DNA from: Gordonia gummivorans
Lineage (GTDB): Bacteria > Actinomycetota > Actinomycetes > Mycobacteriales > Mycobacteriaceae
DNA length: 64,000 bases
Direction of reading: 5' to 3'
Assembly (NCBI RefSeq): GCF_022513585.1
Contig: NZ_JAKWBF010000003.1
Location: 62,001-126,000, forward strand
The notes beneath the pieces were generated by a model. The model was not told the DNA's origin and did no database searches. It saw nothing but the letters and a program-made list of their open reading frames with translations. How positions within the stretch are numbered: position 1 is the first letter of the stretch; every line of letters begins with the position of its first letter. Made by a program: the position numbers and the translations under genes. Of the stretch, positions 37,560 to 46,958 are shown in pieces.

Positions 37560-38438
37560 TCAGATCATCCAGTTGCGAATGCCCGCAACGAATTCCTCCG
37601 GGGCGTCGGACTCCGGATAGGTGCCGGCCCCCTCGATGATCACCGTCTGTGATTCGGGGAATTCACGCTCGAGACGTTCCCGTTCTTTCGTGCGGAAGGC
37701 GATGTCGGCGTCGCCCCAGATGATCAGCGTCGGGAGATGCCTGACGCTGTCGAGGCCGTTCTCGATCCCGGCAAAGAACTCACCACTGGCCAGTACGCGT
37801 CTGGGCAGCACCGCCGCCGCCTGCCGACGCGCGGGCGTGTCTTGCGCCCGGAGATAGTGGTCGAGCTCCGCCGAGGTGACCTTTCGCAGTCGGTGGCCGG
37901 TGGGGATGAACGCTCGTACGAGCATGTTGAGGCGTCGAACGAGAAGGGCCGTCACCGGGTTGCCCATCACGCGGCTGAACGCTTGGAAGTGAAGCTCGCC
38001 GTTGACGGGCCACGCCCAGGTGTTCGCGAGGACCAAACGACTGAACAGTTTCGGGTGTCGTTGTGCGACAGCCAGTCCGATCGGGCCGCCCCAGTCCTGG
38101 CCGACGAGTGTCAGCCCGGTGAGGCCGAGTGCGTCGACGAAACCGGCGACCACGTCGGCGTGCTCCTCGGGCAGGAATCGATACCCGGGAGCGGGAACGG
38201 ACAGCCCGAATCCGGGGTAGTCGAGGGCGATGCACCGGAAACCGGCCCGCAGCTCGCGAATCACGTCGCGGAAGAGGAACGACCACGTCGGGTTCCCGTG
38301 CAGGAACAGCAGCGTGGGCCCCGATCCTTCGTCGACGTAGTGGACGGTGTGGCCGTCGATCTCGACGAATCGGCTCTGGAACGGGAACATCTCGTCGTCG
38401 ACCCAGGTCGGCCGCACGTGGACGCCGGTTTCAGTCAT
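37560..38438 (-). CDS. Haloalkane dehalogenase-like hydrolase lacking the catalytic His
   Basis: This 292-residue alpha/beta hydrolase is closest to haloalkane dehalogenases. The halide-stabilising Asn is in HGNPTWSFLFR (N49), and the nucleophile and second halide residue are in GQDWGGP (D115, W116). The catalytic base is odd: where the family has an AGH followed by (F/Y)xQEDxPEE, this protein reads EGAGTYPESDAPEEF, so Thr273 replaces His. Dehalogenation should therefore fail unless another His substitutes. It diverges from an HxlR regulator across an operator-like repeat and lies between the Rv3661 and Rv3662c homologues, where I recall no gene in mycobacteria. Confidence 0.85.
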   Translation of the reverse strand: MTETGVHVRPTWVDDEMFPFQSRFVEIDGHTVHYVDEGSGPTLLFLHGNPTWSFLFRDVIRELRAGFRCIALDYPGFGLSVPAPGYRFLPEEHADVVAGFVDALGLTGLTLVGQDWGGPIGLAVAQRHPKLFSRLVLANTWAWPVNGELHFQAFSRVMGNPVTALLVRRLNMLVRAFIPTGHRLRKVTSAELDHYLRAQDTPARRQAAAVLPRRVLASGEFFAGIENGLDSVRHLPTLIIWGDADIAFRTKERERLEREFPESQTVIIEGAGTYPESDAPEEFVAGIRNWMI

Positions 38439-38456
38439 GTCATGACCCTCTCACGT

Positions 38457-38477
38457 GTACTTGAGTTTATAAAGTAC
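38457..38477. promoter_or_regulatory. HxlR-type operator between divergent genes
   Basis: The inverted repeat GTACTT-N9-AAGTAC over an AT-rich centre (GAGTTTATA) lies in the 82-base gap between the dehalogenase-like gene and the HxlR gene. HxlR regulators bind GTAC-containing inverted repeats of this kind. Confidence 0.75.
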
Positions 38478-38520
38478 GATTGAAAGTATCACGCAGCTGG
38501 ACCGATGGCAGGAGATACGG

Positions 38521-39147
38521 ATGCGTAGTTACGGGCAGTACTGCGGACTCGCGCGATCCCTCGAGGTCGTCGGAGATCGGTGGAACCTGCTGATCGTCCG
38601 CCAACTCCTCATGGCCCCGGCCCGCTACCGCGATCTGGCGGACGGCCTTCCCGGGATCGCGACCAACCTGCTGGCCGATCGGCTCCGCGACCTCGAGACC
38701 GCAGGCGTCGTCGAGCGGCGCCTGGCCGGGACCGGCAGCGTGGTGGAGTACGCGCTCACGCCGTGGGGTGCCGAACTTCGCGAGCCCATCAATGGACTGA
38801 TCCGCTGGTCGACGCCACTGATGATCCGCGGCCCCGAGGGCGACATCTTCCGTCTCGAATGGCTGGTGCTCGCGCTTCCCGCCCTCCTCGACAAGCGCGT
38901 CACATCCCGACCCACGGAAGCGATCGGACTCGCGATCGACGAGACGACACTTCGACTACGGGCGACGCGCTACGGGTTCGAGGTGGGTCCGCGCGACGAA
39001 CGCGCCCTGGCGGGCACCGTGCGGGCGGAACCGATGTGCATCCTCGGCCTCGCCGCCGGCGCACTCGACTTCGACGACGCCGCCGCGCTCGGACTCATCG
39101 AGATCGAAGGCGACGAGGCGAGCGTCCGCGCGATGTTCGGGTCTTGA
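38521..39147 (+). CDS. HxlR-family transcriptional regulator
   Basis: This 208-residue protein has an N-terminal HxlR winged helix (YCGLARSLEVVGDRWNLLIVRQ, PGIATNLLADRLRDLETAG, residues about 7-80), with the family's conserved Cys near the start (C8) that can act as a redox or electrophile sensor. The C-terminal 100 residues resemble an SCP2-like sterol-binding extension seen in actinobacterial HxlR proteins. It probably regulates itself and the divergent hydrolase through the inverted repeat at 38457. Confidence 0.9.
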   Translation: MRSYGQYCGLARSLEVVGDRWNLLIVRQLLMAPARYRDLADGLPGIATNLLADRLRDLETAGVVERRLAGTGSVVEYALTPWGAELREPINGLIRWSTPLMIRGPEGDIFRLEWLVLALPALLDKRVTSRPTEAIGLAIDETTLRLRATRYGFEVGPRDERALAGTVRAEPMCILGLAAGALDFDDAAALGLIEIEGDEASVRAMFGS

Positions 39148-39152
39148 TCCGG

Positions 39153-39908
39153 CTATCCCGCGCGTGCGGCGTCGGCGATCGAACGTGCCTCTCCCGCACC
39201 GGCTTCCAACGCCTCGCAGCAGAAGACGATCCAGGCGGCCAAACCGTCGGGTGCCCCGGACGCAAACCCCTGCGCCAGTGAGCGGTAGTCCCCGATTCTT
39301 CTGAGCCAGGTCACCTCGGGGACCCCGAGGTTGTGCGGGTCGAGTCCCGTCGCGGTACTCACGAGCCGCGACGCCGCACGCGCGAGGACCCCGTTCGCGG
39401 TCGGGAAGGCCCGCACGCCGAGCAGTTCGCCGTGCACCACGGCCGCCAGCACCGGCGCCGGGACCGATGACGCGCCGGTGATCAGCTGGCCGAGCAGATC
39501 GAGGCGAGCCGCGACATCGTCACCCGCCCGCGGCCGGCCCAGTTGGTCGGGGTCGTCGACGAGATCGGCGGCCGCCAGCATGTGCAGCCGTGCGAAGGCC
39601 TGCGCCGGTGCGCGGCGAAAGATCGCGGTCAGTCCGTCGAGCGAATCGCCGTCGAGCGCCTGCGCCACCCGCATCGCACCCGCGAGGATGGGATCGTCGA
39701 AGTCGCCGTCGCGCCGCAGTTCCACGCTGCCGCCGTCGATGGCGGCCGACGACCGTCCCGCGCGCCACGACGCCTCGGTGGCCGTCTTGTCCCAACCACG
39801 CAGGTTGGCCGGATGCCGATGCACCGCCGACAGAGCATCGCGAGCCTTGTCGGCGGCGTCGCGGACACCCGGCAGGTCGAGCAGTGGTGCCAACGGGTCC
39901 GAACTCAC
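39153..39908 (-). CDS. Conserved hypothetical, Rv3662c-like, possibly degenerate Fic fold
   Basis: This 251-residue helical protein is in the genomic position of M. tuberculosis Rv3662c. The segment ELLGVRAFPTANGVLARAA resembles a Fic loop (HPFxxGNGRxxR) in spacing, but His, the second Gly and the Arg are replaced, so AMP-transferase activity is not expected. It is rich in Ala and Asp. It ends six bases from the convergent HxlR gene and diverges from acs. The Fic link is a weak inference; otherwise the function is unknown. Confidence 0.75.
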   Translation of the reverse strand: MSSDPLAPLLDLPGVRDAADKARDALSAVHRHPANLRGWDKTATEASWRAGRSSAAIDGGSVELRRDGDFDDPILAGAMRVAQALDGDSLDGLTAIFRRAPAQAFARLHMLAAADLVDDPDQLGRPRAGDDVAARLDLLGQLITGASSVPAPVLAAVVHGELLGVRAFPTANGVLARAASRLVSTATGLDPHNLGVPEVTWLRRIGDYRSLAQGFASGAPDGLAAWIVFCCEALEAGAGEARSIADAARAG

Positions 39909-39923
39909 AAGGTCGACCCTAGT

Positions 39924-39979
39924 GGTCTCGAGATGCGTCGGGCTCGCGAGCTCGCACGTCGCTCCTCGACCAGCGGGGG
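39924..39979. repeat. Dispersed intergenic repeat
   Basis: The minus strand reads CCCGCTGGTCGAGGAGCGAC...CTCGCGAGCCCGACGCATCTCGAGACC. This CTGGTCGAG to TCGAGACC layout resembles a repeat family common in Gordonia and Rhodococcus intergenic regions, and is related in design to the tandem units at 11825-12013. Confidence 0.5.
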
Positions 39980-40013
39980 TTCACCAACGTCCGCACGCGC
40001 CGCTCGTCGCGGC

Positions 40014-40029
40014 TGTGACACCGCTCACC
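40014..40029 (+). promoter_or_regulatory. Crp/GlxR-type binding site upstream of acs
   Basis: TGTGACACCGCTCACC matches TGTGA-N6-TCACA except for the last base. It lies 144 bases before the acs start. cAMP-responsive control of acetate genes is known in corynebacteria and mycobacteria. Confidence 0.65.
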
Positions 40030-40172
40030 GCGAATACCCGACGCTCGGTCCGACAGGCACCTGCAACGAGATTCCAACGTGACTACCCTCACAATAAGTG
40101 CCCGTCACGACGCCTCGTCACCACGCCGGTGACGCGGGCGAGTCGCCGAGAGTGAAAGGCTCACGCCAGACC

Positions 40173-42131
<1,959 letters not shown>

Positions 42132-42165
42132 CCCACCCGACACCCGCGCCGGCGGGTCCCAGACA

Positions 42166-42201
42166 GGTGCGCCGCCGGAAGCCCCCATCCGGCGGCGCAC
42201 C
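42166..42201 (+). terminator. Hairpin after acs
   Basis: A perfect 14-base-pair stem (GGTGCGCCGCCGGA with its complement) has an eight-base loop and begins 35 bases after the acs stop. There is no T-run, as is common for actinobacterial terminators. Confidence 0.65.
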
Positions 42202-42293
42202 GCCCGCTTCGACACATTCGAGTGGGTGGTCCGCAACCCGCGCGGAGTTCGCATGGCAACATATGGGCCATCACCCGATCAACGGAGGACGCT

Positions 42294-42785
42294 GTGAGCC
42301 TGCCCGACCCTGCCAAGGATTCGGTCCCATCGATCCCGCTGTCCGACGCCAATCTCGGCCCGAGTGGTGAACCGAGCATCGGCAGCCTGGTCAAGGACGC
42401 CAGCGCCAGCGTGTCCACCCTGTTCCGGTCCGAGGTCGCGCTTGCGAAGGCCGAGCTCATGGGCGAGGCCAAGAAGGCGGGTGCGGGCGGCGCACTGCTC
42501 GCCGGCGCCGGACTCCTCCTCCTCTACACGAGTTTCTTCTTCTTCATCTTCCTCGCGGTGCTGCTCGACATCTGGCTGCCGCAGTGGGCCGCGTACCTGA
42601 TCGTGCTGGTCCTGCTGATCATCATCACAACGGCCGCCGCGTTCGTCGGCTACCTGTTCTTCAAGCGGGTGCGCGGACCGGCCAAGACGATCGAGACCGT
42701 CAAGGAGGTACCGACGGTGTTGCCGCACCGCGGCGCCGACAAGGCGGTGGCACATCCACAGATCCCGGCCGCTCGTGAGGGCTGA
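42294..42785 (+). CDS. Phage holin-like/Act superfamily membrane protein (Rv3669-like)
   Basis: This 163-residue protein has an amphipathic N-terminal region (SLVKDASASVSTLFRSEVALAKAEL) and two long hydrophobic helices (GALLAGAGLLLLYTSFFFFIF and AAYLIVLVLLIIITTAAAFVG). This is the 'phage holin family, superfamily III' or DUF1469 architecture of actinobacteria. It probably shapes membranes rather than lysing cells, because it is a chromosomal core gene. The GTG at 42294 has GGAGG ten bases upstream. It lies 18 bases before the EphE-like gene. Confidence 0.88.
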   Translation: MSLPDPAKDSVPSIPLSDANLGPSGEPSIGSLVKDASASVSTLFRSEVALAKAELMGEAKKAGAGGALLAGAGLLLLYTSFFFFIFLAVLLDIWLPQWAAYLIVLVLLIIITTAAAFVGYLFFKRVRGPAKTIETVKEVPTVLPHRGADKAVAHPQIPAAREG

Positions 42786-42803
42786 GTTCGCCGGCGCACG
42801 TCG

Positions 42804-43796
42804 GTGACCGCGCCGCCGGATCCGTCGAGTGTGCGGATCGAGGGCGACTGGCACCATTTCGATGTCCGCGCCAACGGCGTGCGGTTTCATGCAGTCGAAG
42901 CGAAGCGAAGCAGGTCGGTCGAAGCGGAGCGAAGCAGGTCGGTCGAAGCCGCCGAAACGAGCGGCATCGCCGACCGCCCACTGGTGTTGCTGCTGCACGG
43001 CTTCGGCGAGTTCTGGTGGAGTTGGCGTCACCAGATCGTCGCGCTGACCGACGCCGGTTATCGGGCGGTGGCCGTCGACCTCCGCGGATACGGCGACACC
43101 GACAAACCACCGCGCGGATACGACGGCTGGACGCTCGCCGGCGACACCAACGGGCTGGTGCGCGCGCTGGGACACAGCACGGCCACACTGGTCGGTCACG
43201 CCGACGGCGGGCTAGTCTGCTGGGCCACCGCGACGCTGCACCCACGCGTCGTCGACCGAATCGCGGTGATCGCCTCGCCACATCCACGTGCGTTGCGCCA
43301 CAACGTGTTACGCGAGCGCGATCAACGGTCGGAGTTCCTGGGCGGCTTCCTGCGCAACCAGCTGCCGAAGCTCGGCGAACGTGAGCTGACCCGCGACGAC
43401 GGCGCGTTCGTCGCCGGCTACTTCGCGACCCGATCGTCGGCCGCGTGGCAGGAGACCGAGGACTACGCCGACACCGTCGCGCGCAACCGGTCGGCGATCC
43501 AGATCCCCTACGTCGCCCACTGCAGTCTGGAGTACCGCCGCTGGGCGTTCCGCTCGCAGTTCCGGCCCGACGGGTTCCGCTTCATGGAGCTGATGAACCA
43601 GCGCCTGCACATCCCCGTACTCGCCCTGCGCGGCCGCGACGACCCGTTCATCCTCAGCGACGTCATGACCGCGAGCGGCCGGTGGGCTGCTCACATGGAG
43701 TACCGGACGATCGAGCGCAGCGCCCACTTCGCCCATCAGGAGCAGCCCGCCGACGTCACCGACCACCTCGTCGAACTCCTGCGGCGCGAGGTCTGA
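42804..43796 (+). CDS. Epoxide hydrolase-like alpha/beta hydrolase (EphE-like)
   Basis: This 330-residue hydrolase has the oxyanion motif HGFGEFWWSW, the nucleophile Asp in VGHADGGLV, and a late RSAHFAHQEQP region for the catalytic His, consistent with epoxide hydrolases such as M. tuberculosis EphE (Rv3670). Residues near 31-46 (VEAKRSRS, VEAERSRS, then VEAAETSG) are an insertion encoded by a 24-base tandem repeat, placed in the loop before the first core strand. Without it the protein would have the usual length. The start is GTG at 42804. It is likely in an operon with the holin-like gene. Confidence 0.87.
   Translation: MTAPPDPSSVRIEGDWHHFDVRANGVRFHAVEAKRSRSVEAERSRSVEAAETSGIADRPLVLLLHGFGEFWWSWRHQIVALTDAGYRAVAVDLRGYGDTDKPPRGYDGWTLAGDTNGLVRALGHSTATLVGHADGGLVCWATATLHPRVVDRIAVIASPHPRALRHNVLRERDQRSEFLGGFLRNQLPKLGERELTRDDGAFVAGYFATRSSAAWQETEDYADTVARNRSAIQIPYVAHCSLEYRRWAFRSQFRPDGFRFMELMNQRLHIPVLALRGRDDPFILSDVMTASGRWAAHMEYRTIERSAHFAHQEQPADVTDHLVELLRREV
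42894..42941. repeat. Two 24-bp tandem units inside the EphE-like gene
   Basis: GTCGAAGCGAAGCGAAGCAG plus GTCG is repeated with one change at 42894 and 42918, followed by a partial third unit. The AGCGAAGC core resembles the GAGCGAAGCGAG part of the element at 6216-6244. It is in frame and encodes two eight-residue units. Confidence 0.85.
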
Positions 43797-43860
43797 CGCG
43801 AAGAGTCTGGTGACCGCCGCTCTGAGCTGGGTAAATGCCGAGGAACCAGCCGTGGTCGTC

Positions 43861-43974
43861 CCACCAAAAATAGGGGAGGAAGTTTCTTCCGCGAGGTTCG
43901 TAGTCTTCCGCGAGAATTTTCGCGGGGAGGACACCAAGGGTAGGGGAAGAGAGTTCTTCCCCTACTTTTTGTGG
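43861..43974. repeat. Nested-palindrome element, copy C
   Basis: This is the best-closed copy of the four. The outer ends CCACCAAAAATAGGGG and CCCCTACTTTTTGTGGG pair with each other. Inside are the left hairpin GGGGAGGAAGTTTCTTCC, the central arms GTCTTCCGCG/CGCGGGGAGGAC around AGAATTTT, and the right hairpin GGGGAAGAGAGTTCTTCCCC. It lies between the convergent EphE-like and marP genes. Confidence 0.87.
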
Positions 43975-44030
43975 GCGCGTGTGCCTGGCATCGAGTTCGG
44001 CGGAACGCGACGACCGACAAGCGGTGACTG

Positions 44031-44095
44031 AGATCGGGCCCGTCAGCGTCCGCTTCCGGGACATTCCCGGAGGACCACCCTCAGGGGCCCGATCT
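44031..44095. terminator. Second hairpin in the EphE-marP gap
   Basis: AGATCGGGCCC (44031-44041) pairs exactly with GGGCCCGATCT (44085-44095). A smaller CCGGGACATTCCCGG hairpin sits inside the loop. The remaining bases up to the marP stop contain no gene. It is a probable terminator for one or both convergent genes. Confidence 0.55.
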
Positions 44096-44185
44096 TGGCC
44101 ACCGGCCCGACCCGCCTTCCCGCCTCCACGATCGCCGACGAGGTCGGCGGGTGGGTCGCTGACTCGAAGAGCAGCCCGCCGACGA

Positions 44186-45391
44186 TCAGCCGCCCGGTTC
44201 GAGGTGCACGCACGATTGCGTGCTGACCCGGTTGTTGGGGCCGTTTTCCGAGCGGGCGAAGTCGGTCTGGACCTGCGCGGCGGTCAGCGCGAAACCGGTC
44301 TCGTCGGCGGGGTCCTCGGCCGCACCGAACACGACGCCCAGCACTTCGCCGTCCGAGTTCAGCAGCGGACCACCGGAATTGCCCTGTCGGATGACACCGC
44401 GCACCGCATATACCTCACGTGTCACGTTCCCGGACTGATAGATGTTCTCGCCGGTGTGCATGAACACCTTGCGGATTCGCAGGGCGCTGACGTTGAACGG
44501 CCCGGCCTCCGGGAAGCCGAGTGCGATCGCGTCGTCGCCCGGTTGCGCCGGGCGCTCGGCGAACTTGAGCGCGGGCGCCTGGAGTCCCGAGACATCGAGG
44601 ACGGCGATGTCGTTCTGGGGGTCGAACAGCACGACCTTCGCCCGCAACTTCTCGCCCTCCGACGTCTCCACCTCCAGGCGCGTCGTACCCGCGACGACGT
44701 GGGCGTTGGTCATCACCCGCTCCGCCGACACGACGAAACCACTGCCCTCGAGTGCCTGCCGGCAACTGGGGGCGACCCCCTCGATCTTCACGACACTGGG
44801 CCGGGCCTGGGTGACCGCCGGTAGCTGCAGCAGTGCGGGGTCGGGCGGATCGACGTTGCCCGTGGTGCTCAAGTACGGGATCTTGGGAATCCCCGAGCTC
44901 TCGACCAATGCCTTGAAGTCGCTCGGCAGATCCTTGACCCATTGCGGCGAGAGAACCTCTACCCCGCCGAGCACCTTCGAATCGTCGACTGCCTGGGCGA
45001 TCGTGGGTTCGGCGGATTCACGCAGCGGGATGGCGAGCAGACCGGCGGCCAGCAGGACCGCCACAACTTGAAGTAGCGACCCGACGCCACTGTCGACAGC
45101 TCGAGCTCCCGGTGAGCGAATGCCGCTGCGGGCCGCGCGGCCGAGCACCATCCCGGCAACCTCGCCGACGATCACCAGCACGAGGATGAGTGCCACCCCG
45201 ACCACCAGGCGCACCTGTACGTCGACGAAACGCGACATCAGATGCGGCGCAAGCAGCAGTCCCGCGACGGCGCCGAGCGCAACACCGATGAATGCCAGCG
45301 CCGACGCCACCGCACCGTGGCGGTAGCCGCTCGCGGCGGCCAGGAGCGCCACCACGATCAGGATGAGGTCGACCCAGCCGGATCCGGTCAT
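44186..45391 (-). CDS. marP: Membrane-anchored serine protease MarP
   Basis: This periplasmic trypsin-like protease is needed in mycobacteria for acid and oxidative stress resistance. The 401-residue protein has four N-terminal membrane helices of the CvpA-like type (VDLILIVVALLAAASGYRHG onward). Its protease domain has triad residues in MTNAHVVAG (His), NDIAVLDV (Asp) and RQGNSGGPLL (Ser), and two cysteines (PSCRQ, TQSCVH) that can form the regulatory disulfide. The ATG at 45391 overlaps the Nudix stop (ATGA). It is the last gene of the operon nth-tlpA-Nudix-marP and matches Rv3671c. Confidence 0.95.
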   Translation of the reverse strand: MTGSGWVDLILIVVALLAAASGYRHGAVASALAFIGVALGAVAGLLLAPHLMSRFVDVQVRLVVGVALILVLVIVGEVAGMVLGRAARSGIRSPGARAVDSGVGSLLQVVAVLLAAGLLAIPLRESAEPTIAQAVDDSKVLGGVEVLSPQWVKDLPSDFKALVESSGIPKIPYLSTTGNVDPPDPALLQLPAVTQARPSVVKIEGVAPSCRQALEGSGFVVSAERVMTNAHVVAGTTRLEVETSEGEKLRAKVVLFDPQNDIAVLDVSGLQAPALKFAERPAQPGDDAIALGFPEAGPFNVSALRIRKVFMHTGENIYQSGNVTREVYAVRGVIRQGNSGGPLLNSDGEVLGVVFGAAEDPADETGFALTAAQVQTDFARSENGPNNRVSTQSCVHLEPGG

Positions 45392-46218
45392 CGCGCTCCA
45401 CCCGTCGGACCGTCCGGTGCGTGCCCGAGCCATTCCGGATGTACCGCCGAGAAGCCCGATTGCTGACGGCTGCCGGCCAGTTCGATCATCTCGTCGAGGG
45501 GTCGGACGTCGTCGGTGTCCCAGGGCACATCCCAGCCGGCCGCGTCGCTGATGGCCGCGATCAGACCGCCGGTGAATCCCCAGACGAGCAGGCCGTCGAC
45601 AAAGAACGCGGGCCCTTGATACACCCGTCCGCCGAGGATGGACCGCCGAACCTGGAACCGGTTGTGCGGCGCGAGCATCTCGCGAATGTTGACCCGTGCG
45701 ACTCTCGCGGTCTCACCCTCGTCGACGACGCGCACCTCGCTCGGCTTGCGCCAGTACGCGACGACCGGCATCACGTCGAAACCCGACGGCGGCACGGGAA
45801 AGGTCGGCAGGTTGGCGACGACGTGCACGCCGGACGCGTCGAGCCCGGTCTCCTCGGCGGCCTCGCGCAGCGCGGTGCCGACCGGAAAGTCGTCACCGGG
45901 GTCGGCGGCGCCGCCCGGGAAGGCCACCTGACCGCTGTGCTGACGCAGGGTCGGGGCCCGCTCGGTCAGCAGCACCTCCGCGTCGTGCGGTAATCCCCCG
46001 GCACGCGTGGGGTCGGGGTCCCAACTGCCGGAGAACAGCACCAGAACCGCGGCCGAGCGCCGGTTGCGGTTGAACATGGCCGCCCACCGGGTGCGATCAC
46101 CACCGCGGTTGAGGACGTTTTCACTCACCTTGTCCACGTCGTCGGTCAGCGCTCGCATCCAGGGCGGGATCTCCGCGTCGTCGACGAGCGCCCCGATCTG
46201 CGGATCCGGGCCGGTCAC
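45388..46218 (-). CDS. Nudix hydrolase (CoA pyrophosphatase-like)
   Basis: This 276-residue protein has a Nudix box with the pattern GGAADPGDDFPVGTALREAA followed by EETGLD, and an upstream QHSGQVAFPGG segment typical of the NudL/CoA pyrophosphatase group. It hydrolyses nucleoside-diphosphate-linked compounds; CoA or its derivatives are likely substrates. The GTG at 46218 overlaps the stop of the thioredoxin-like gene by four bases, and its own stop overlaps marP. It corresponds to Rv3672c. Confidence 0.92.
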   Translation of the reverse strand: MTGPDPQIGALVDDAEIPPWMRALTDDVDKVSENVLNRGGDRTRWAAMFNRNRRSAAVLVLFSGSWDPDPTRAGGLPHDAEVLLTERAPTLRQHSGQVAFPGGAADPGDDFPVGTALREAAEETGLDASGVHVVANLPTFPVPPSGFDVMPVVAYWRKPSEVRVVDEGETARVARVNIREMLAPHNRFQVRRSILGGRVYQGPAFFVDGLLVWGFTGGLIAAISDAAGWDVPWDTDDVRPLDEMIELAGSRQQSGFSAVHPEWLGHAPDGPTGGAR

Positions 46219-46958
46219 ACCGTCACCCCGAGATAACGGGAGACGGCCGCGGCGATCTCGTCGGGGCTGTGGAACAGGATCGGGAGGATCCCCGCCACGG
46301 TGCCGTCGGGACGCACCAAGATCGTCGACGGAAAGACCGGCGGCGCCCCGAGCGCGGCCGACACCTTGCCATCGGTGTCCAGCACGCTCGGCAGGTGAAT
46401 GCCGTTCTCGCTCAGATACTTCAAGATCAGTACCTGACTGCTCGCGCCTTGCTGGGCGTGCACACCCATCACGTCGACGCGGTCTCCCGCGCGTCGGGTG
46501 AACTGCTCGAAGTACGGCAGTTCCTTGCGGCACGGCAGACACCAGGTCGCCCAGATGTTGATGACCAGCGGCTTCTGGGCGGTCGCGGCTCCGACGTCGA
46601 TGGGGGTGCCGTCGGCAAGGCACGGCGCGACGACACCGGCCAGCACGGCGTCGGGTCCCGGCGCCGCATCCGACGTCGGACATGGGTCGATGGCCGCGTC
46701 CTGTCGGGCCCGCGCAAGTTCGGCATCGCTGACCGGGGCGTCGGTGGCACGGGGTCCGGTGGCAGTCGGCGTGGTGTTCTTCGCGGGTTCCGGGTCTTCG
46801 CCGCGCGGCCAGATGGCGACGATCAACGCGAGCATGACGACGACGAAGACCAGCGTCCAGCGGGCTGCGGGCGGGAACCGCGATGGCCGTCGGGTTTCGC
46901 CATCGTGGGGAGGTTCGGTCGCCGAGCCCGGCTCGGGTGTGGTCGAGGTGTCGTTCAC
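46215..46958 (-). CDS. Membrane-anchored TlpA/ResA-like thioredoxin
   Basis: This 247-residue protein has one membrane helix (about residues 34-50, WTLVFVVVMLALIVAIWP) and an extracytoplasmic thioredoxin fold. The active site is WCLPC (C140, C143) in INIWATWCLPCRKELPYFE. The cis-Pro region is VFPSTILVRPDG. Two further cysteines (DPCP, APCLADG) precede the domain. It probably reduces or oxidises exported thiols; in this operon MarP's disulfide is a plausible partner. It starts with GTG directly at the nth stop and matches Rv3673c. Confidence 0.92.
   Translation of the reverse strand: MNDTSTTPEPGSATEPPHDGETRRPSRFPPAARWTLVFVVVMLALIVAIWPRGEDPEPAKNTTPTATGPRATDAPVSDAELARARQDAAIDPCPTSDAAPGPDAVLAGVVAPCLADGTPIDVGAATAQKPLVINIWATWCLPCRKELPYFEQFTRRAGDRVDVMGVHAQQGASSQVLILKYLSENGIHLPSVLDTDGKVSAALGAPPVFPSTILVRPDGTVAGILPILFHSPDEIAAAVSRYLGVTV

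Noticed and set aside
39153-39908. Calling this gene an active Fic AMP-transferase
   Set aside because: The motif-like segment lacks the catalytic His and the final Arg, so only a distant fold relationship is possible.
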